The notes under the pieces: generated by a model
What the model was told of the DNA's origin: nothing
The model's input: the letters and a program-made list of their open reading frames with translations, nothing else
The model's database searches: none
Origin: Purshia tridentata
Lineage: Eukaryota > Streptophyta > Magnoliopsida > Rosales > Rosaceae
Assembly: GCA_003254885.1 (NCBI GenBank)
Contig: QANT01005484.1
Location: forward strand, 1-55,269
Reading direction: 5' to 3'
Length of the DNA stretch: 55,269 bases
Shown: positions 29,598-40,814 of the stretch, one piece after another
How the letters are laid out: each line of letters begins with the position of its first letter
How positions within the stretch are numbered: position 1 is the first letter of the stretch
Made by a program: the position numbers and the translations under genes

Positions 29598-30866
29598 TCA
29601 GTATACTCGGTTGCTGATAGTATGGTAAAGAGACCTTAGTTGTGTGTTCCACTTATCTACGGCAGCATACTTCTTCATTCCCTTTGACCTATGAAATGTT
29701 TGTCAATGAATCAGTGCCAAATTAAAAGAAAGCATTGACTTAATCTACTATCAATGCATGTAATAAACTGACCTGTCGCCACGCTCTAGGAGCCGGTTCA
29801 CCTGATCAATATGTCCGTCGATTCGGTTATCCAATATTAATGAAACCAATAGCTGCTCAACATCTTTCTCAGGCACATTAAGTTCCTGAATGTCAACATA
29901 GTTCAGTAAGGTTAGAGGTGATATGACTAAGCATATGGCAGCAGGGGTGGCCATATTAATTAAAATGTATCTAAATAAAGCCCATCAGTTTTTTCTAAAC
30001 AAATAAGAATTAAACAAGCACAACAACACAATGGGCTACAAACAGATAGAAACTATGGCTCACCGTTGATATGAAGGGAATGCGGATTCTCGTATACGGC
30101 TTGATGAGTTTAAGCAGCACTTGGGTCCTAACATTCTTCAACAGATCTTCAATGTAGTTTCGGATGAATGGATCATCCATAATTGTTCTTCTATTACTCT
30201 GAAGAAAATACAAATAGCAACTCAACTTCGGGAAACAATACGGAAAGAAAAATAAAAGGAAAAATTAAAGAAACAAATGTAATGTCAGGGTACAATCAGT
30301 ACACCTTAAGAATTTTCTCAAACTCCAAAATCTCATTTCGTTGATATGCTGCTATCAGATTTGTCATTGCCAAGATCTCAGGATCATTTTTATACCTGTG
30401 GAACAGAAATTATAAAAATGGCAACAAATGCAAGAACTTGAAAGAAAATACATCTTTTAAAAACTTACGGCTTTGCTTCTTGACCATCAAATGGATTAAC
30501 CTCAGACTCCATCAGCATATTAGCCAGAACTAAGTATCTGTCAAGCCATGCACATTGAAGATGGAGAATTAATAAAACCTCAGAAATAATTCCACAAATT
30601 GCTAGAGAGGAATATATCCAGAAACTACATCTATTGTATATAGCTCATCCCATTTCAGTTCAACTTAGTATGACTTCGACCCTGACCCTGATGCACGGGG
30701 TTAAGGTGGGCATATATTTCATAAGAAACATGAGACATATTCTTCCATCATCATTATTATACCTTCAAATCTAAATTTCTTATTCCTTGGTAGATATAGC
30801 ATACAACAATTAGTAGACTCACCACCATTTTTTAAAACAATCAAATTGTATACACACATACAAACA

Positions 30867-30904
<38 letters not shown>

Positions 30905-32531
30905 ATATATATATATATTAAGAAATCCAAGTCAAAATATAGAAGATTATTTGGCACCAGAGAACATACTTCAAGCATTGGATACGCCTATGGTTCCCAG
31001 CTTCATCGTAGTTCTTAAAAGCTTCAAAAAAATCTGTGGCCGCTTCTGCCCACTGGCGCTCTGCCATATGCATCTTACCCCCACACTCACGAATTATTCC
31101 CATGATCCTAGGATGGGGTATTGCTGACTTGATTGCAAGAGCTTTTTGGTATAATTGCTGCATTCAACCAGTAAGATGCAGCTCAATCGCAACGGCAAAC
31201 AGAAAACCAACATAATAAAAAGTATCTTTCTGAACGAAATATTATTATAAAGCCAATGTTAAGTCAGCCCTGTTGACCCTTGTATCAAACATAGCACACA
31301 AACTACACAATCTATTATATTTTCATAACTATCAGTAAGTGCCTCAGTGACAGTAAGGTCTAACACCTACCTTTATCTCAAAACATAAATAATGAATGGA
31401 GTATGAACTTTTTTTAACTTCTTAATTTCTCTACCACAAGTCCAATGAAAATCACTATTTTCTTTGCTTACCAAGATTTGACCTTAAGTTCTACCCTAAA
31501 GGGAAGTAATGGAATTTCTCTAAATGCATGAGATGATATGCCTCAGTTATACATGGAACCTGGTGGACACCAGATCATATGACATGATGTGAGGTACCTG
31601 AACAGTTGGAACCATTTGTTGGCCCAATATTATTGCGCCTAAGAAAGAAGCTCCTGGTGTGGGTGACACTCGTGTGGATATGCTCATTAATAATTTGTGT
31701 ATTGGCACAAGATTCTCGATGGTTATTAAGGGATGAGAAAATATTCCCTTGGGGTTCATGGTATTTAAAGGCTGAAGTATTGTCCCCTTAATTTAACTTG
31801 TCCTTGAAGGATGAGGCATTACCCCATTGGAACTGATTCAAGGGTGAGGTGTTCTTCGCATTTTAAAGGGCTAAGAATCACCCCTTGGACACAAGGGTGA
31901 GGCATTATCTGCTTATGGGTTGACCCAAATACGAAAGAAACCTGGCTTTTAGTATTATGCATAAGTTGTTATAAAATCGTGATGAACTCTTCTTGTGCAT
32001 AACTGTTGATAATATTGATTGAAATGACAGTAAGCCAGACAACAAAATATTTCAAAATAATAAATGTATATATTTACTATATAGGATTCTGTTTAGATTT
32101 TTCCTACTAAGGTAAACGAGTGTAAGTGATGCTCCACCATACTTTTTTATTTCAAGCATTGGTAAATTTTGACGAACTAGACCTAGGACAACACAACCAG
32201 GTTGCACCCTGTTTTATGGATGAGCTTGGGTATGGTTTTAATGCTAGTATATAAGTGCTTTTCTTTTTCGAGTACCATGAGTTTTAATTAGAAAGGACCT
32301 GTAGGAACTCAACCAACCAAATCCAACATGAACTATAGGCAACATGGGCAGATGCACCTTCAACCAGATGAACCCAAGAAAATCTTTTTGTAGATTTGAG
32401 TATGAGTTGTCATCCATCAGTGATAGGCATCATAAATGTACTGATATTGATAATTTCTTTAAAATTGTATCATTCTGCTTTGATTAAACCCAATCCTTAA
32501 TATTTCATAGACAGATTATAGAGAGAATTAC

Positions 32532-32574
<43 letters not shown>

Positions 32575-34326
32575 AAGGGGCAGTCCACAACATAGTTTGA
32601 TGATTCTTACCTTGAGCTTTTTGTTATTTTTTGTCTCAGTGTACATTTGAATCTCAATTGCATAAACTTCCAGAAGTTGACTTCCTTTCTTTTGATCATC
32701 TGTACCATCTTCTTTTTGACAAGATTTATGGAGCTCCTTCAAAATCTAATAGTACAACACAGATTACACTCAGCCTTTTAAGATCAGAATCAGCACAATG
32801 CTGAAAGGTATCATCTAAATTCTAAACAGACAGATTACCTTACTCATTCGTCCATATTCACCCATATCAAACCAAATTTTGCAAAGCTTAAGATTTGTCT
32901 TGAACCAAAGTCTCTGCACAACAAGAGAGAAAAATATTACATTTGAAATTAGAAAGAAAAACCTTATGATAAGAGATTATATTCTCACCTCATTCTTTGC
33001 CTCTTCAAGGGCCTTTAGAGTTGTCTGATAAAACTCTTGCAGGAGACCAAAGTTCTGACTAGCTGAACCAGAAACAAAATCCATAATATTGTTTATACAT
33101 TTTTCACTGTAATTTCGTGTTACAGCTGATTTGATGTATGTCAACATCACCCTGTATGCATCCATCATTTCTTTATACCTCCCCAAACGATAATAGAGCT
33201 TCACAGTTTGCTTCAAAGCTTTAAATCCCCTAGAAACAAATACAATTATAAAGGAACAGCTCCAACAAGTGAATTGAGGCACAAGTATGATAGTCCCATT
33301 TAAGAGTAATAAAATAAATAAAAAGTTAAGATATAAGAATTAAGCTTGAATTGCACATGTACACCATAAACTAGACATCTTTTCTAAACTCATCATACAT
33401 TTCAGAGAAAAATGAACATTAATGTCCTGGTGCAAACTGATGAACGCAAGCAGCTCTTATACTTCCTCACTCCCAACCAAAAGAGAAATAAACTTCAACA
33501 AAAAAAATTTAAATAAAAAACAAATTGGAGGGAAATAATAAAGGCGCAACTAGAAGCAAATTTAAACACAAAAATATTTAATCAATCACCAGGGTACAAA
33601 AAAAAAAATTAAGGGCATTATCTCTCTGTCTCTCCTTCTCACCCAAGCATTCAAGATTAATGCTGCCTGCATTTGCTTCTCAGTGAATACTAACATGAGG
33701 CATTGTATATCATTCTAGAAATGATAAACACACTCTTTCTTTGGACTATTAACGTCTTTTCCCTCCCTCAAAAAAAATTTCAAAAAAGTGCCAATAAGCA
33801 AACCTAACCTAACGCCTAAAGTTTAAGCGGTTACCCAAATTATTTAGTTTTTGCAGCAAAAATTTTTTAATCAGGCAAAAAGTCATATGGAATTGCTCAC
33901 CACTCAGCCTTCTCAGGCTCCATGCGAATTACTTCGTCAAATCCTGAAAGTGCTCCTTCTGGATCTGTCTCAATCAAACCTAATGCAATGCAGCAAAGAG
34001 AAATTAAACAAAAACAAACTCTAATATCAAAGGCTAAGAATAAGAACCCATTGAAATATACCCAAAAACTGAAAAGCCCATAATACCTTTAGAATTGTAG
34101 TATTGGTTCTCAATGTCAACGTCTTGTTCCTCAGGCTCCTCGTCTGAGTACTCGAATCCGTAATCCTCCATATCAGCATCTAAAAACGCACACGCAACAA
34201 ACAAGCAACGTTGTTATATATAATGTGGCATTCACAGTAAAACGCGAAAAAACTCCAGAAAACCCTAATCTCTGAAAGGAATTTTCGGGAATAACGAATC
34301 GCGGGAGAAAACAAACCGGAACCCAT
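29598..34326 (-). CDS. CSN2: COP9 signalosome complex subunit 2 (CSN2/FUS12)
   Basis: CSN2 is a scaffold subunit of the COP9 signalosome, which removes NEDD8/RUB from cullins and so controls SCF-type ubiquitin ligases. Arabidopsis fusca mutants lack it. Coding exons on the minus strand: 34326-34317, 34179-34087, 33979-33901, 33229-32989, 32913-32839, 32745-32611, 31157-30970, 30537-30469, 30395-30305, 30198-30064, 29885-29773, 29688-29598 (stop TGA 29600-29598). The sum is 1320 nt, 439 aa, equal to the Arabidopsis protein. Blocks seen are acidic [18 protein letters not shown] (residues 8-25), then a helical TPR-like body with [18 protein letters not shown], and [48 protein letters not shown] and the PCI/winged-helix end with [19 protein letters not shown] follow. 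Exon 1 supplies only ATGGGTTCCG. Small oddities are Thr where Lys is usual before ELNVPEKD, and a C-terminal Tyr where Arabidopsis has Cys. It is convergent with CIPK3, matching the At2g26980/At2g26990 pair. Identity is very sure. Confidence 0.95.
30873..30918. repeat. Compound (GA)n(AT)n microsatellite in CSN2 intron 7
   Basis: A run of AG/GA at about 30873-30899 is directly followed by (AT)n at 30901-30918. It sits about 50 bp from the exon ending at 30970, on the intron side close to the donor. Confidence 0.95.
31158..32610. other. CSN2 intron 6 with a (GA)n tract and unclassified repeat sequence
   Basis: This is the longest CSN2 intron (1.45 kb). It carries an uninterrupted GA run at about 32536-32571, read as (CT)n on the coding strand, some 40 bp into the intron. 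Near 31800-31920 a GGGTGAGGCATTA-like motif recurs three or four times with variations (GGATGAGGCATTACCCC, GGGTGAGGTGTTCTT, GGGTGAGGCATTATC), suggesting an old insertion of unknown type. No coding content is recognised. Confidence 0.5.
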
Positions 34327-34690
34327 GGCTGCCCAAGAGCCGAAATCGAATTCTGGGTTTTGAGAGCGTTTGGATTCGGAAGCTACTGGAAAGTAGAAGG
34401 AGCAGAAGAGAGCAGAGGTTGGTTCAAATCCCTGTTTACTGTGTTTATTAGGGCATTCCGAGTCAATAGGCGCTTCGACACGTTGCACCCAAACTCTGTG
34501 ACCCTCATGGTCATTTTAAAACACTACATTTTATATTTATTTTTCCTGATAAGAGAATATATTTCCTTTAAAAAACAAATTTATTTCCTTTATTTTATTT
34601 TCGTTTTCCTCGTTATATTTCCTTTCTATTACTTTTTGGATAACCCTTTTTCCTAGGTAAATTATTAATAATCCACAAAAATATAAGAGT
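34327..34690 (-). promoter_or_regulatory. CSN2 5' leader and proximal promoter
   Basis: The minus-strand sequence upstream of the ATG at 34326 is locally less AT-rich to about 34500 and then becomes AT-rich. The leader and core promoter should lie here. No TATA box or specific site is assigned. The nearest gene on the other side is over 11 kb away, so this is not a shared bidirectional promoter. Confidence 0.4.
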
Positions 34691-34691
34691 T

Positions 34692-35899
34692 AGGGGGTGT
34701 ATTCAATATGGAGTTTAATGGATTTTAATGAAAAGTTTAGGTGTATTTAATCTACATTTTTTAAGAGTCTATAAAAGTTTGTAATATTCAATCTAGACTT
34801 TTAAAGAGTCTATCAAAATTTAGTGGTATTCAATATAGACTTTTATAAAATTGTTATGTGGTAGTCTTTCAGAGATTTTATTAAATAATGGAGTTTTATT
34901 GATTTTATAGTGTAAAATATAAATAGAAAAGTCCATCAATTTCCAATCTTTTCCCTAGAGATTTCTATGAAATTTAAAATTTAACCTCTTTTTTTTAAGA
35001 TGGTGGTTATTAACAAAGACGTCAAGTAAAACCTTTGCCTATAAATTTTATTTTTGTAAACTCGTATATGAGTTTTATACCTTGTCCATCATCTTCAATT
35101 TTGAGAAAGCTATTTTGAATGCCCATAAAGTTTGGACATGCCAATAGCTAGTCTTCCAACTGCATATATGAGAGTTATTTCAATTTATGGTTTACTTCGA
35201 TAGCCCAATCCTCAATCTATTATTTGTATATATATGGTTTTATTGGGTTTTGCAAGCAAAAGAGTGATTAAAAAATGAAAAAGCAATCCTTTTGAGAATA
35301 TTAAGGCAATCAGCCAATGAGTTTCAATTTCTCTGCTAAATGCAACTCTATATATGTAAAATGACTAAGCTAATAAAGATGACTAGGTCCATTCTAACCA
35401 AAAGTTTCAAGCTCCTCTGCAGTGAGAGCTTGATTGTACGTGTTGGTTTGGTTGCAATGATAACTAATATGCAGGACAAAGAAATAAAAATAAAAACATA
35501 TTGAAAAAAGGGTTAATTACAAATAAATCAATCAAAAATTTCACAATTACATTTTTATCAATGCAGTTTTTTATAATTTCATTTTAGTCACTATTGACTA
35601 AAAATGAATTGAATTTAGTAACTAAAGTGAGATATATTTTCAAAATCTATTGATCTTTATGGAAAAGTAAAATTTACATTGATTATTATGTAATATTGAA
35701 ATGTTTTATTGATTTAAATGTAATTTTCTATTGAAAAAATCCTAAAATAAATAACAAAAAACTCAATCAAAGTTACTAGAAGTCTATAAAAATCCATCAA
35801 AGTCTATAAAAAAGGTCAGGCAAACTCTATTAAAATTCTAAACATAATTCTACCAAAAAACTCCACAAAATTCTATTAAAATCCTAATTGAATACACCC
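34692..35899. mobile_element. Non-autonomous TIR element, copy 1 (about 1.2 kb)
   Basis: The left end GGGGTGTATTCAAT (about 34693-34706) pairs perfectly with ATTGAATACACCCC at the right end (35886-35899). Subterminal sequence is made of recurrent AGACTTTTA-AAGTCTAT strings on both sides. The interior has no open frame of note. A second, related element abuts it on the right. The target duplication is not clear. Superfamily is uncertain; the short TIR and lack of transposase suggest a MITE-like derivative. Confidence 0.65.
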
Positions 35900-35904
35900 C
35901 AAAG

Positions 35905-37330
35905 TCTAGGTGTATTCAATCTACACTTTTGAAGAGTCTATAAAAGTTTAGTAGTATTCAATCTAGACTTTTAAAAAGTCTATCAAAATTTAGTAGTATT
36001 TAATATAGACTTTTATAAAGTCATCATGTGGTAGTGAAAAGGTCATTGAATTTTCAAGATTTTAGGATTTTCATAGACTTTATAGTGTAATATACATATA
36101 AATGTCCATCAATTCTCCAGTCTTCCTCCTTAGAGATTTCTATGGATTTCAAAATTTAACCTTTTTTTTTTTAAGATGGTGGTCATTAACAAAGACCTCT
36201 AGTAAAACCTTTGCTTATAAACTTTATTTTTGTAATCTCCGAAAGTTTGCTGGCTCATGTGGCAATTTGAAAAGTAATATTTACTACTTAAAATTTTGTC
36301 GCTCCAGCAAACTCTTTAAATCTCATTAATATATTATTTTTTATCTTTTTTGTTTATTATTAAATATAGTTGGTTGAGTTATTTATATTAAAAATGAATT
36401 TTTTAATATTTGAAGAGTCAATCTTACTCTTCAAATTTGAAGAGTTGATCTTAGGTCCCCAATTTAAAGAATGAGTTTGCTAAAGCTGTTAGAGTATATT
36501 TTTCCTATGTGGCACAACAATGCCCATAAAGTCGGGATGTGCCAATAGCTAGTCTTCCAACTTCATATATGTGAATTATTTCAATTTTATGGTTTACATC
36601 GATGATCCAATCCCCAATCAATTGTTTGTGTATATATGGGTTTTATTGGGTTTTGCAACCAAAAGAGTGAGTGAGAAATGAAAAAGCAAACCCATATGAT
36701 AATATTGAGGAATGAGCCAATGAGTTTCGATTTCTCTGCTAAAATGCAGCTCTATATATGCAAGATGATACCATGGTAACAGAGGTTGAAGAAAGCATGA
36801 GAAAATAAAGAGAAACTAAGAAAATGAAGAAAATGAGGCTCTGTATTAATATTGATTGAATGATTAAAGGTTACAAATGAATGAACGAACTCATAGCTCA
36901 TATACCACTTCCAAACCAATCTCGCAAAAAATGATTAAAACAAAACCCAAGCTACTAGAGATGAATTGGCTCCATTATGACCAAAAGTTTCGAACTCATT
37001 GATCGTGAGAGCTTGACTATACATATTGGTTTGGTTGCAATGATAAATTAATTAATTAATAATATGGAGGACAAAAAAAATAAAAATAAGAACATATTAG
37101 AGAAATCCTAAAATAAATAATAAAAAACACTATCAAAGTTATTAGAAGTCTATTAAAATCCAACAAAGTCTATAAGAGAAGTCAGACAAACTCTATTAAA
37201 ATTGTAAAAAAAATTCTGCCAAAGTTTATGTAGAGTTTATAAAAGTTATTAAAAAATCCATCAACTCTACTAAAGTCAATGACTTTTAAAAACTTTACAA
37301 AAACTTATTAAAATCCTAATTGAATACATC
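35905..37330. mobile_element. Non-autonomous TIR element, copy 2, with internal insertions
   Basis: Begins TCTAGGTGTATTCAATCTAC and ends CTAATTGAATACATCTC, an imperfect version of the TIR of the neighbouring copy. It matches copy 1 in order through AGAGTCTATAAAAGTTT, TAGCTAGTCTTCCAACT (35146 and 36548) and GGTTTGGTTGCAATGATAA (35445 and 37030). Relative to copy 1 it has extra DNA at about 36237-36515 (starting GAAAGTTTGCTGGCTC and ending with GAGTTTGCTAAAGC then TATGTGGCA) and at about 36765-36960. The pair therefore looks like a tandem arrangement of two diverged family members, the second with later insertions. Confidence 0.6.
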
Positions 37331-37849
37331 TCTATAAACCTGTTTATTTGTATAATATTGTTTATTTTAACTCATAAGTGATGAGAAGAATTAAACCCTA
37401 ATGAACGGTTGTTGACTTTTTTTATACGATTTTTTCAAAATACTAGGTCTTCATTTTAACTTTAATATATTTGATGTAGGTCTTGATTTGTCATCAGCAA
37501 TCTTGTTATCATGTACAATGGCTCTCGTCAATTATCTTGCCCATCATGAATCTCGATAGTATTAAGACTCATTTTCCAACTAGGATTAGGTTTCATAGTT
37601 TGACTTATATTTCTTCCATTTTTCCTAATTTGATCAGGGAATGTCCAAAAACAACTTTTTAGCTTATTTTCTTCTTTTGCTCCTATTCACTTACAAAACA
37701 CTAAAACAAACCAAAGTAATAATTGTGTTGATGAACGGCTTTTTTATAGAAATTCCCACCAAAGGCACCAATTGTTGGACCCAAAATCTTCAAAGAAGAT
37801 TGACTTGGCCTAAAGGTGATGTGGACTTTGGAATCGAACTCCGAATCGC
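37331..37849. other. Intergenic spacer, no supported gene
   Basis: AT-rich sequence with one 78-codon open frame (37641-37877) that has no recognisable content and runs into the next transposon. The string CACCAATTGTTGGACCCAAAATC near 37767 is a commonplace repeat-type sequence. Nothing else is seen. Confidence 0.45.
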
Positions 37850-37852
37850 TAA

Positions 37853-38622
37853 GGCCTCGTTTGTTTCACCTTCTTAACAAGGATTGGCTTAGTTAAGACT
37901 TTAAGCTTATATTTGGTGAGCTTGGGTTTCAAAAAACCGGGCCTTAGGGAGTCATGTTCAACTTAAATGAGCTTCCTTAGGTGGGCTTAGTGAAACCCAT
38001 AAGAAAGTAGGGGTTTAGCTAAGAACCCCTTTTTTCCTTGTCTTCTCTTGTCTTCCTCTTTTTCTTCCTGCCTCACCACAAATCCACCACCTCCTATCCT
38101 TCACTCTCTCACTTTTGCTCCTCTAATGGCTGCCTCTGCTGCTGTAGACGAAGCCAACCCTCTTCTCCAAGACTTCGACTTCCTCCCTTCAATGTTGTCG
38201 ATGCCAAGCAAGTGCGACCTGAGATTTGAGCCCTCTTGCAAAAGCTTGTACGAATTTTATTTTATTTCAAGAATTTATATCTTTTTATTTGAGTTTCTGG
38301 GCTTTTATGATCTTGTTCATTTTTGCATTTAGTTTATGGGTTCTTCATGTTTTTGTTTTTATTTTGTTCATGTTTGGTTATGTATTGAGTTTGGGTTTTT
38401 TGGGGTTTGGCTTTGATGGTCTACATATGATGAGATTTTACAGGAGAGTGATGAATTAGATTTTAGGGTTCCTTTTTGGCAAATTTTGATTTTTATTATT
38501 TTAGTCCTACATTGCACCAAACATAAAGATAGTTCTTAGCTAACTTAGTCCATGCCAAGCCAATCCATGCCAGTCCCTATAGTTAGTCCATGCCAAGACA
38601 GTCCTGTAAAACAAACGGGGCC
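37853..38622. mobile_element. Pack-type PIF/Harbinger-like MITE carrying a gene fragment (770 bp)
   Basis: The left terminus GGCCTCGTTTGTTT pairs with the right terminus AAACAAACGGGGCC (one mismatch over 14 bp). Both are flanked by TAA (37850-37852 and 38623-38625), a 3-bp target duplication of the kind made by PIF/Harbinger elements. There is no transposase. The interior instead holds a piece of a cellular gene on the plus strand: leader, first exon, its donor, an intron and apparently the start of a second exon. That organisation fits a Pack-TYPE or Pack-MITE capture of genomic DNA. Termini and duplication are seen directly; the superfamily is inferred from them. Confidence 0.72.
38126..38470 (+). 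pseudogene. Captured 5' fragment of an M3-family oligopeptidase A/thimet-like gene
   Basis: An ATG at 38126 starts MAASAAVDEANPLLQDFDF, which matches from memory the start of plant cytosolic oligopeptidase A (M3 metallopeptidase, TOP-type). After a one-base deletion within about 38177-38190 the frame shifts to LPPFNVVDAKQVRPEI, then a TGA at 38227-38229 replaces an expected Arg codon before ALLQKL. A GT donor stands at 38248, just where the conserved exon would end. An acceptor TTTTACAG at 38436-38443 precedes ESDELD-like codons, plausibly the start of exon 2. The fragment lacks the HExxH metallopeptidase domain and is broken by a frameshift and a stop, so it is a pseudogene fragment within the surrounding MITE. 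Confidence 0.62.
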
Positions 38623-38625
38623 TAA

Positions 38626-40022
38626 GTGGGCTTGTATTCATTGTCTAATCTTTATTTGTTTTTGAACGGTAGGTGAATTACCTGCAAAAGATACTCCAAT
38701 GCTTAAGTCAATATTTGTCTTAATTGACGTATGTTCGAGATGAGTAGATTGCCTACCTTTTCAAATGAATATGCTTTCATATTTATTATCACAATTCCTA
38801 GTGGATAAAGCTTATGGTGTAATGCGCAAGTAACTCTCTCCCACACCCACGTTCATATTTCATTCAATCACGTGGTCAAACTACTTGGGCTCTTACCAAC
38901 AGGATGGATATAAACCCAAACTTAATTGGATTTCAACTAACTAGTTCGGCCCAAATGAGTTCGTTTGATTAATTGGGCCACAAATTTGGCCTGTGAAATA
39001 TTTTCCCCCAGAGTCTTCAATTTGGGCGTTATATATGGGGTATGTATTAAGTTTGTTGAATTTAATTATTGCATAAATAATAATTATATTATATATTGTT
39101 TTTCATATCAATGTTTGATTGCTTTGGTTTAGTCTTTGATTTTTTAGGTAATATAGCATATGTATGTTCTTTGTTTATTTTCTATCTCGTTTTGTCATTC
39201 TTAGCTCTTTTATTCTTTTATATTTTATGTGTTTTTCTTTTGATTTGATTTCTTTGAATATGGACATGGAATTTTTTTTGAGTCATTCTCTAATATTTTA
39301 GGAATGGGTTATGTTTCAGATTTTGTACTTTCAACATTGATTTATTAATTTTTCATTATACGGTTTGGATACTATTATAAAGCTATAGTTGATTATTTTC
39401 TTATATTTTCATATTAATTTGTTAGTGTTCATATTGATATTCATTTATTAAACCAAATTTTCATTGTATGGTATCTTAGTTCTACAAAGGAATTAGGGCT
39501 TATTTAACTGTGCTTTTAGGAGGCTTAAAAACGTTTTTTCTTGCGTTTAACCAAAAAAAAAAATTAATAGCGCTTTTGGATTATAAGAGCACTTGGAAGC
39601 GCTTTCTAGTAAAGCACTTACCAGATACTTTTTTAGGAAGCGCTTCCAAGTACATTTACAATAAGCATTTGGAATTTTTTCAAAAAATTTTATGTGCTTC
39701 TAGTGAAAGCACTATTAAGTAATGACGATTCCTAAAGAAGGGCTCCCAAACAGGCGCTTACATAATTGGAGTGGTTTCTTAGTTGTATTATCATTGTCAT
39801 ACTTGACTTAATTTGTTTTGTTTAATTATTTTTACACTTATAATTTTATTTGGTTACTTATGTATTGTTTTATGTTTTGATTTGTATGAATTCATAATAA
39901 TGGATAAAGGTAAAATTAGAAGGTTTATTTATGGTTTGGATATGGTTCTTATTCCATTGTTTGAGAATACACTATAACAAAATTGGCCAAAAGACACAAC
40001 CAAACTTTGCATAATTTATTTA
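38626..40022. other. Intergenic spacer with a possible small MITE
   Basis: AT-rich, no gene supported. At about 39493-39762 there is a stretch bounded by TTAGGGCTTATTTAACTGTG and GGGCTCCCAAACAGGCGCTTA. It contains repeated GCGCTT and AAGCGCTTCCAAGT strings in both orientations, suggesting a degraded MITE. Its ends pair poorly, so the call is tentative. Confidence 0.4.
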
Positions 40023-40390
40023 AGGGAAATATTTTCAGAAAATACTTGAACTTTGCCCCTGTGTCAATTCGTAATATGACTTATGGGTTGTCCCAGCTGC
40101 CCCCTCAATCTTACTTTGGTATCAACATATCATTTCCGTCAACTAGATTGCAAATCCCATCCAAAAGTTATCACGTGTCATGCACGTTATAACTTTTTTA
40201 GGGATCAATTCGTTATTCCACTTGTAATACAAGTCTATAAAAGTCAGACAAAACTTCACACACATGGCCCTTTTTGGACATAAATGTAACTGGACAAACA
40301 AAATGGGCAAATTAGCTTCAAAATTATAATAGGCATCTTTGAATTGACACAAACGTCAAAGTTTAAGTCCATTTTCAAACACTTTTCCCT
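40023..40390. mobile_element. MITE with long (about 55 bp) imperfect terminal inverted repeats
   Basis: The left end has AGGGAAAT followed by CTTGAACTTTGCCCC and TGTGTCAATTCGTAA. The right end, read inverted, gives AGGGAAAA, then CTTAAACTTTGACG and TTGTGTCAATTCAAA. The arms are similar over about 55 bp, the element is about 370 bp long, and it has no coding content. A target duplication could not be assigned. Confidence 0.6.
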
Positions 40391-40737
40391 CAATTAATTG
40401 TCATTCATCTAAACATTAGCACAAATATGAAAGCTTATGTTTGAAAAATTCAAATAGGACGAATAAATGAGGGTGTGAATAACATGTTAGTCAAACTATG
40501 TCATTGATATACCTATTATTAACCGATAGCTAGTGTGCCTTATACTCTTATTGTTTGAGTTTCTCATTTAATAATTTAAAAACCAAAAGACAAAAGAAAC
40601 ATAAATGCAATAGGAATGTGAAAAGGGAAACCTTAGAAAATTTGAAGTTGAGATTAAGAAGGGGAGGGAGAGGGTTTTGTACTTAAGAGCTTATGAGAGA
40701 GAGTTATATAACGACAATTATAAAGAAAGATAGAGTG

Positions 40738-40770
40738 AGAGAGTGAGAAAGAGAAAGAGAGAGAGAGGAG

Positions 40771-40804
<34 letters not shown>
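40738..40804. repeat. Compound GA-rich and (AT)n microsatellite
   Basis: Impure GAGA repeats (about 40733-40768) run into (AT)n (40770-40804). The (AT)n directly borders the foldback element that follows, and a shorter (AT)n (41812-41822) borders its other side, consistent with insertion into an AT microsatellite. Confidence 0.9.
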
Positions 40805-40814
40805 CTATAAAGCC

